A program made the translations under genes and the position numbers. From Variovorax paradoxus (GTDB lineage Bacteria > Pseudomonadota > Gammaproteobacteria > Burkholderiales > Burkholderiaceae_C), in NCBI RefSeq assembly GCF_022009635.1, contig NZ_CP091716.1:1565001-1629000 (forward strand): 64,000 nucleotides of DNA. The letters are read 5' to 3'. Positions 60,663 to 64,000 of this stretch are shown here, piece after piece (position 1 is the first letter of the stretch; every line of letters begins with the position of its first letter). Below the pieces are notes generated by a model. That model did no database searches. It saw only the letters and a program-made list of their open reading frames with translations, and was not told the origin of the DNA.

Positions 60663-63356
60663 TCAGGAGCCCCGTGATCGGTGGCAACGGTCATAGGGGT
60701 CATCAAGCCGATGAGGAACTTCGCCTGGCTGATCCGAAACTCCTTCGATGGCATCGTCGCCTGGACCCAGACCCACCGGGCTGGCGGCCTCGTGGAAGCC
60801 CTGAACGGGCTCTTCCAGGTCACCAAGCGTCAAGCGCGTGGCCGGTTCTGCTTCGAGACCATGCGCGTCTTGCTCTTGCGCATCGCCGCTGGGCTCGACT
60901 TCGCCCGGATCAACCCGCATGCCGCTGAACCCACTTGTCTCCCTGCTGCGAGGGTGCGACCGCGCACTGGGGCGAGCAAGCGCCGCCATTCTGTGCCACC
61001 AGACATGCAGCAGCGCCGACGAAGTGCCCGGGGGCACGTCACGCCCCAGCGCCGACTCGAACGCCCAAAGCCGCGCAAGGTAGGCCTGCACATGGCGTGC
61101 CTCCAAGCGCTGCGGGTTGATCCGCCCGTAGGCTTCCACGAGCTGGGTGAACAGCGCACGCAGGCGATAGGTGCGAGGGCGCGGATCATCCTCGGCATGC
61201 TCGGTGGCGAGTCGGGCAAGTTCGATCCCGCGATCGACGAGGCGGTAGAACGCCGCTGCGGCGGGAAGGTTCCCCAGGCGTTCGATCCGCGTGAGCGGCA
61301 GCTTCACGTAGGCCGCGAGCAGGCGCCGCAGATCGGCGAGGATGGCCCGTTCCAGCGCCAAGTGGGGACGGCCCGCGGCGGGCGAAGCGGGCCAGCATGC
61401 CCGCAGGTCCTCCACGTAGAGCTGCCGGTCGCCGAAGTAACTGGTGACCTGCCGGGCCACCGCCTGTTCGAGCGCGTCTGGCTGCGCATCGCCCAGGACG
61501 CGCGCCATCGAGCGCAGCGGCTGTCCCATCGACAGCGGGAAACGGGAGAAACGGTAGCTTGCCTGCGTTCCAGGCAGCAATCGGTAGGCGACCAGTTCTT
61601 TCCGCAAAGCAGGGTCTTCCTCGAAGCGTGCCCGCATGCGCTCGAACAGGTCCAGCGGCATGCTCGGCAAGCCCGCCCGGTCGTACAGGGAACGGTCGTC
61701 GTAGCCGCCGGCAGCGAGAATTCGCGCAACCACGTCGGCGCAATTGAGATCGCTCCTGCTCCAGCGCAGGCTGGCGTCGCGGAATCCGGTTTCGATGCGG
61801 TGCGCCTCGGCCACCATCGCCGCACGACACCCGGCGGGAATGCCCTGGACCCGCAACCCGAGCGTCTCACGGCCATAAGCCATGCCGTAGGTGTTGGTGT
61901 GGACTTGCGAACGGGACGGGCGATCGATGCCGTACAGGTAATCCGGCAGGCTCACGTGCTGCAGGAAGTTCGGATCGACGGACGGGTCCGCGATGTAGTT
62001 CGCGCTGTAGACGATGCCGCTGATGCGGATGGCCAGATGCCCGAACGGGTTTTCGAGCACGACCCGTTGCGGCGTTTGCGAGGTGGCGTAGGACAGCAGC
62101 AGTTCGACCTCTGCCGGTGCTTCGGCATCCAGTTGCGCCAGCGCCTGATCGATGCCCTGGACGGGCGCGCCGTTCTCGATGCCATAGTCGGGCAGTGGGT
62201 AAGCCGGCCTGAAACCATCGTCGAGCGCAAACCGGACGATGCTCGCGATGTCGATGCTCTGCCGGAACTCCCGTTGGGCGCGCAGCATCGCCTCGCGCTG
62301 GGCGGGGTCGCACAGCAGTTCCATCGCGAACTTCCCCGCATCGTCGGCGCTGGCCGCAAACCTGGCCAGGCCCTGGCGCTGGAACAGGGCTGCATTCTCG
62401 CGCTCGTGGCCGCTGATCACGTCGAGCAGCACGGTCGGCACCCCGAGTGCAAAAGCCTCTGCCGGCGTCATCCCGCCGGCCTTGGTGACCAGGATGTCGG
62501 CGGCGGCCATGCAGGACGCCATGTCACTGCGCGACAGCAGCCCCAGAAGCTTCAGTGTCGCCCTCTCCGGCAGCTTTCCCTGCAGATCGGCGAGCACTTC
62601 GTGCTGCCCCGAATTCGTGCCGCACACCGCGATGATCTGCAAACGACCCGGGCCGTGGCGAACGACACTGCCGATGACCCCGGGATAGTCGCCCACCCCT
62701 TCCTTGCCGCCGGTCAGCAGCAGTGTCGGCACGTCCGCCGACAGCCCAAGGCCCTGGAGCGTGGCGCGGCGGGCGTCGGCGGATGTCGCAGGAATCCGCA
62801 CCGGCATGCCGCTGGTAACGACCTTGTCGGCCGGAACGCCTGCTGCCAGCCAGCGCGTTTCCAACTCCGGGTGGGCAAGAAAGGTACGGTCGATCCGCTT
62901 GGAGATGCGCGGGAAATAGCCCTCGAAAAAATCCGTGTGCAGCCAGCCGATTCTCGTGTCGGACAGCAGCCCTTTCTCCCGCAAGGTTCCCAACACCTGG
63001 GCGGCCCCGTAATGGGTGGCGAGAACTGCATCCGGCCGCTGTGCGGTCAAGTAGGCCAATACGCTTTCTTCCGGATAATCGTTGGGCAGCATCGACAGCG
63101 AGGGCGCACGGCTGCCGCGCGTCTGCATCGCACGGAACAGGCTCTCGAAGCACTCCGGCAGATGGTTGGCGACGAACCAGTACAGGCGCTCATCGACCCG
63201 TCGCCACACAGGATGCATGAAGGCGCGGATATCCTGCAGCAGTACCGGGGTCGCCGGAGATTGCCGCATTATCTCGTCCCGAATGGATTGTGCGGCACAG
63301 ATGTGTCCGTATCCGATAGAGGAATAGAAGATGACGACCTTCCCGGTGGTGCTCAT
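60663..63356 (-). CDS. MGDG-synthase-like glycosyltransferase fused to a papain-like domain, 3' end altered
   Basis: An 897-residue frame. Residues 1-390 are a GT28/MGDG synthase-like glycosyltransferase: IGYGHICAAQSI at 14-25 (acceptor side) and VTKAGGMTPAEAFALGVPTV at 290-309 (UDP-sugar side). Residues 415-600 contain NPFGHLAIRI (His440) and DLNCADVV (Cys539), an order suggesting a circularly permuted NlpC/P60 or DUF4105-like papain fold. Residues 600-800 are helical and unassigned. The last 90 or so are antisense ISL3 sequence, so the natural C-terminus is lost. Start 63356 has GGGAGAGG upstream. It may make glycolipids and modify lipid or peptide; this is inference. Confidence 0.75.
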   Translation of the reverse strand: MSTTGKVVIFYSSIGYGHICAAQSIRDEIMRQSPATPVLLQDIRAFMHPVWRRVDERLYWFVANHLPECFESLFRAMQTRGSRAPSLSMLPNDYPEESVLAYLTAQRPDAVLATHYGAAQVLGTLREKGLLSDTRIGWLHTDFFEGYFPRISKRIDRTFLAHPELETRWLAAGVPADKVVTSGMPVRIPATSADARRATLQGLGLSADVPTLLLTGGKEGVGDYPGVIGSVVRHGPGRLQIIAVCGTNSGQHEVLADLQGKLPERATLKLLGLLSRSDMASCMAAADILVTKAGGMTPAEAFALGVPTVLLDVISGHERENAALFQRQGLARFAASADDAGKFAMELLCDPAQREAMLRAQREFRQSIDIASIVRFALDDGFRPAYPLPDYGIENGAPVQGIDQALAQLDAEAPAEVELLLSYATSQTPQRVVLENPFGHLAIRISGIVYSANYIADPSVDPNFLQHVSLPDYLYGIDRPSRSQVHTNTYGMAYGRETLGLRVQGIPAGCRAAMVAEAHRIETGFRDASLRWSRSDLNCADVVARILAAGGYDDRSLYDRAGLPSMPLDLFERMRARFEEDPALRKELVAYRLLPGTQASYRFSRFPLSMGQPLRSMARVLGDAQPDALEQAVARQVTSYFGDRQLYVEDLRACWPASPAAGRPHLALERAILADLRRLLAAYVKLPLTRIERLGNLPAAAAFYRLVDRGIELARLATEHAEDDPRPRTYRLRALFTQLVEAYGRINPQRLEARHVQAYLARLWAFESALGRDVPPGTSSALLHVWWHRMAALARPSARSHPRSRETSGFSGMRVDPGEVEPSGDAQEQDAHGLEAEPATRLTLGDLEEPVQGFHEAASPVGLGPGDDAIEGVSDQPGEVPHRLDDPYDRCHRSRGS
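60690..60935 (+). pseudogene. 3' remnant of an ISL3-family transposase
   Basis: Plus-strand translation gives AWLIRNSFDGIVAWTQ, then GLVEALNGLFQVTKRQARG and MRVLLLRIAAGLDFARINPH, the C-terminal block of ISL3-family transposases. The N-terminal part is missing. The fragment lies on the opposite strand to, and inside, the 3' end of the glycosyltransferase-fusion frame, whose last 90 or so codons are therefore antisense IS sequence. Confidence 0.7.
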
Positions 63357-63613
63357 CGCCCTCTCCCGCTGCGCAGAATGAAAAGCAGAAGTCATATGCT
63401 GCCGATCATGTAGCCCGTGAGCAGATAAGGACATGGACAGCACCGGCGGTGCCAAGCATGTGAATGGGATCTTTTCTCATGAAATGGGACTCTCTTGTTT
63501 CACTTGGTATTGGTCAGGATGCCGGCACCTGATTCGTCACGAACCTCAGCCTGGCGCATAGCCTGAGCCTGTGGCCCGATACGCTGACTCACTCCAACCC
63601 TGGAGAGCCAGCC

Positions 63614-64000
63614 ATGCCGATGAACCGAATCCAGTTCCAGCCTGGGGTCTCGTTGCCCGAGTTCTTCGCCCGCTACGGGACCGAGGAGCAATGCACAGCG
63701 GCGCTGGCTGCGCTGCGTTGGCCTGAGGGCTTTCGCTGTCCGCGCTGCGCATCGGCGGCGCATTACGTGGTCGGCCACGGTGCGCGCAAGTTGTTCCAGT
63801 GCCAAGCTTGCCGGCACCAGACCTCCCTGACGGCCAGCACGTTGATGGACAGCACCAAGCTGCCGCTGCGCACCTGGTTCCTGGCCATCTTCCTGATCAG
63901 CCAGAACAAGACGGGCTTGTCGTCGTTGGCCCTCATGCGCCAGCTGGGCACGAGCTACCGCACGGCCTGGCTGATCCACCACAAGCTCATGACCGCCATG
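63614..64000 (+). CDS. IS1595-family transposase, 3' end outside window
   Basis: The first 129 codons of a transposase, open to the last base of the window. MPMNRIQFQPGVSLPEFFARYGTEEQC (split reading) is followed by a zinc ribbon (FRCPRC, then FQCQAC) and the start of the ISXO2-like core (AIFLISQNKTGLSSLALMRQLG; YRTAWLIHHKLM). Zinc ribbon followed by this block is the IS1595 pattern. The left terminal repeat should lie within 63,357-63,613, where I cannot fix it without the right end. Confidence 0.88.
   Translation, partial: MPMNRIQFQPGVSLPEFFARYGTEEQCTAALAALRWPEGFRCPRCASAAHYVVGHGARKLFQCQACRHQTSLTASTLMDSTKLPLRTWFLAIFLISQNKTGLSSLALMRQLGTSYRTAWLIHHKLMTAM

Noticed and set aside
60681..63413. 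910-codon plus-strand frame opposite the glycosyltransferase fusion
   Set aside because: Only its first 85 codons (the ISL3 remnant) have coding character; the rest is antisense to a frame with clear glycosyltransferase motifs.

Overview
The window is high-GC DNA from a betaproteobacterium. Gene order and protein character point to the Burkholderiales, family Comamonadaceae, and the core genes look Variovorax-like. That assignment rests on recognition of gene neighbourhoods and was not confirmed by a search.

Positions 1 to about 32,280 are chromosomal core. In order they hold: a LuxR-type response regulator (cut by the window start) with its membrane kinase; rodA; tldD; a small lipoprotein; a Phe-type DAHP synthase gene (aroG) behind what looks like a complete transcription attenuator with an aromatic-rich leader peptide; a DUF985 cupin and the murein-recycling ligase mpl; an unrecognised protein plus a TlpA-like thioredoxin; accB-accC-prmA and a zinc-ribbon/DUF3426 protein; a PfkB sugar/nucleoside kinase; a histone H1-like Lys/Ala repeat protein; nrdA and nrdB behind a promoter with two NrdR boxes; ampD, pilR, pilS; a CcsA-type protein; ffh; a two-gene nucleic-acid repair cassette (RNA ligase plus HD-Pnk); and the PQQ glucose dehydrogenase gcd.

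At 32,282 an 8-bp sequence matching the attachment core of Tn4371-family integrative conjugative elements (ICEs) lies just upstream of gcd. It is followed by the complete mating-pair cassette of such an element, all on the minus strand: DUF2274, trbI, G, F, L, K, J, E, D, C, B, a CopG-type regulator, traG, an EexN-like exclusion lipoprotein and a LysR regulator (32.5-46.4 kb). The integrase end of the element is not in the window.

From 46.6 kb rightwards is accessory cargo, visibly less GC-rich and more mosaic. An ISL3-family transposase remnant comes first. Then follows a hydrocarbon-oxidation operon: a single-chain AlkB-type hydroxylase carrying its own ferredoxin and reductase domains, an AlkJ-like alcohol dehydrogenase, an AlkK-like acyl-CoA synthetase and an aldehyde dehydrogenase, with a divergent AraC-family regulator. 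Together these could take a terminal methyl group to an acyl-CoA. Next is an intact IS66-type element with an 8-bp target duplication, then a TetR regulator with two related coiled-coil genes (one frameshifted), a second ISL3 remnant, an unusual fusion of an MGDG-synthase-like glycosyltransferase with a possible papain-like/NlpC-like domain, and the start of an IS1595-family transposase cut by the window end.
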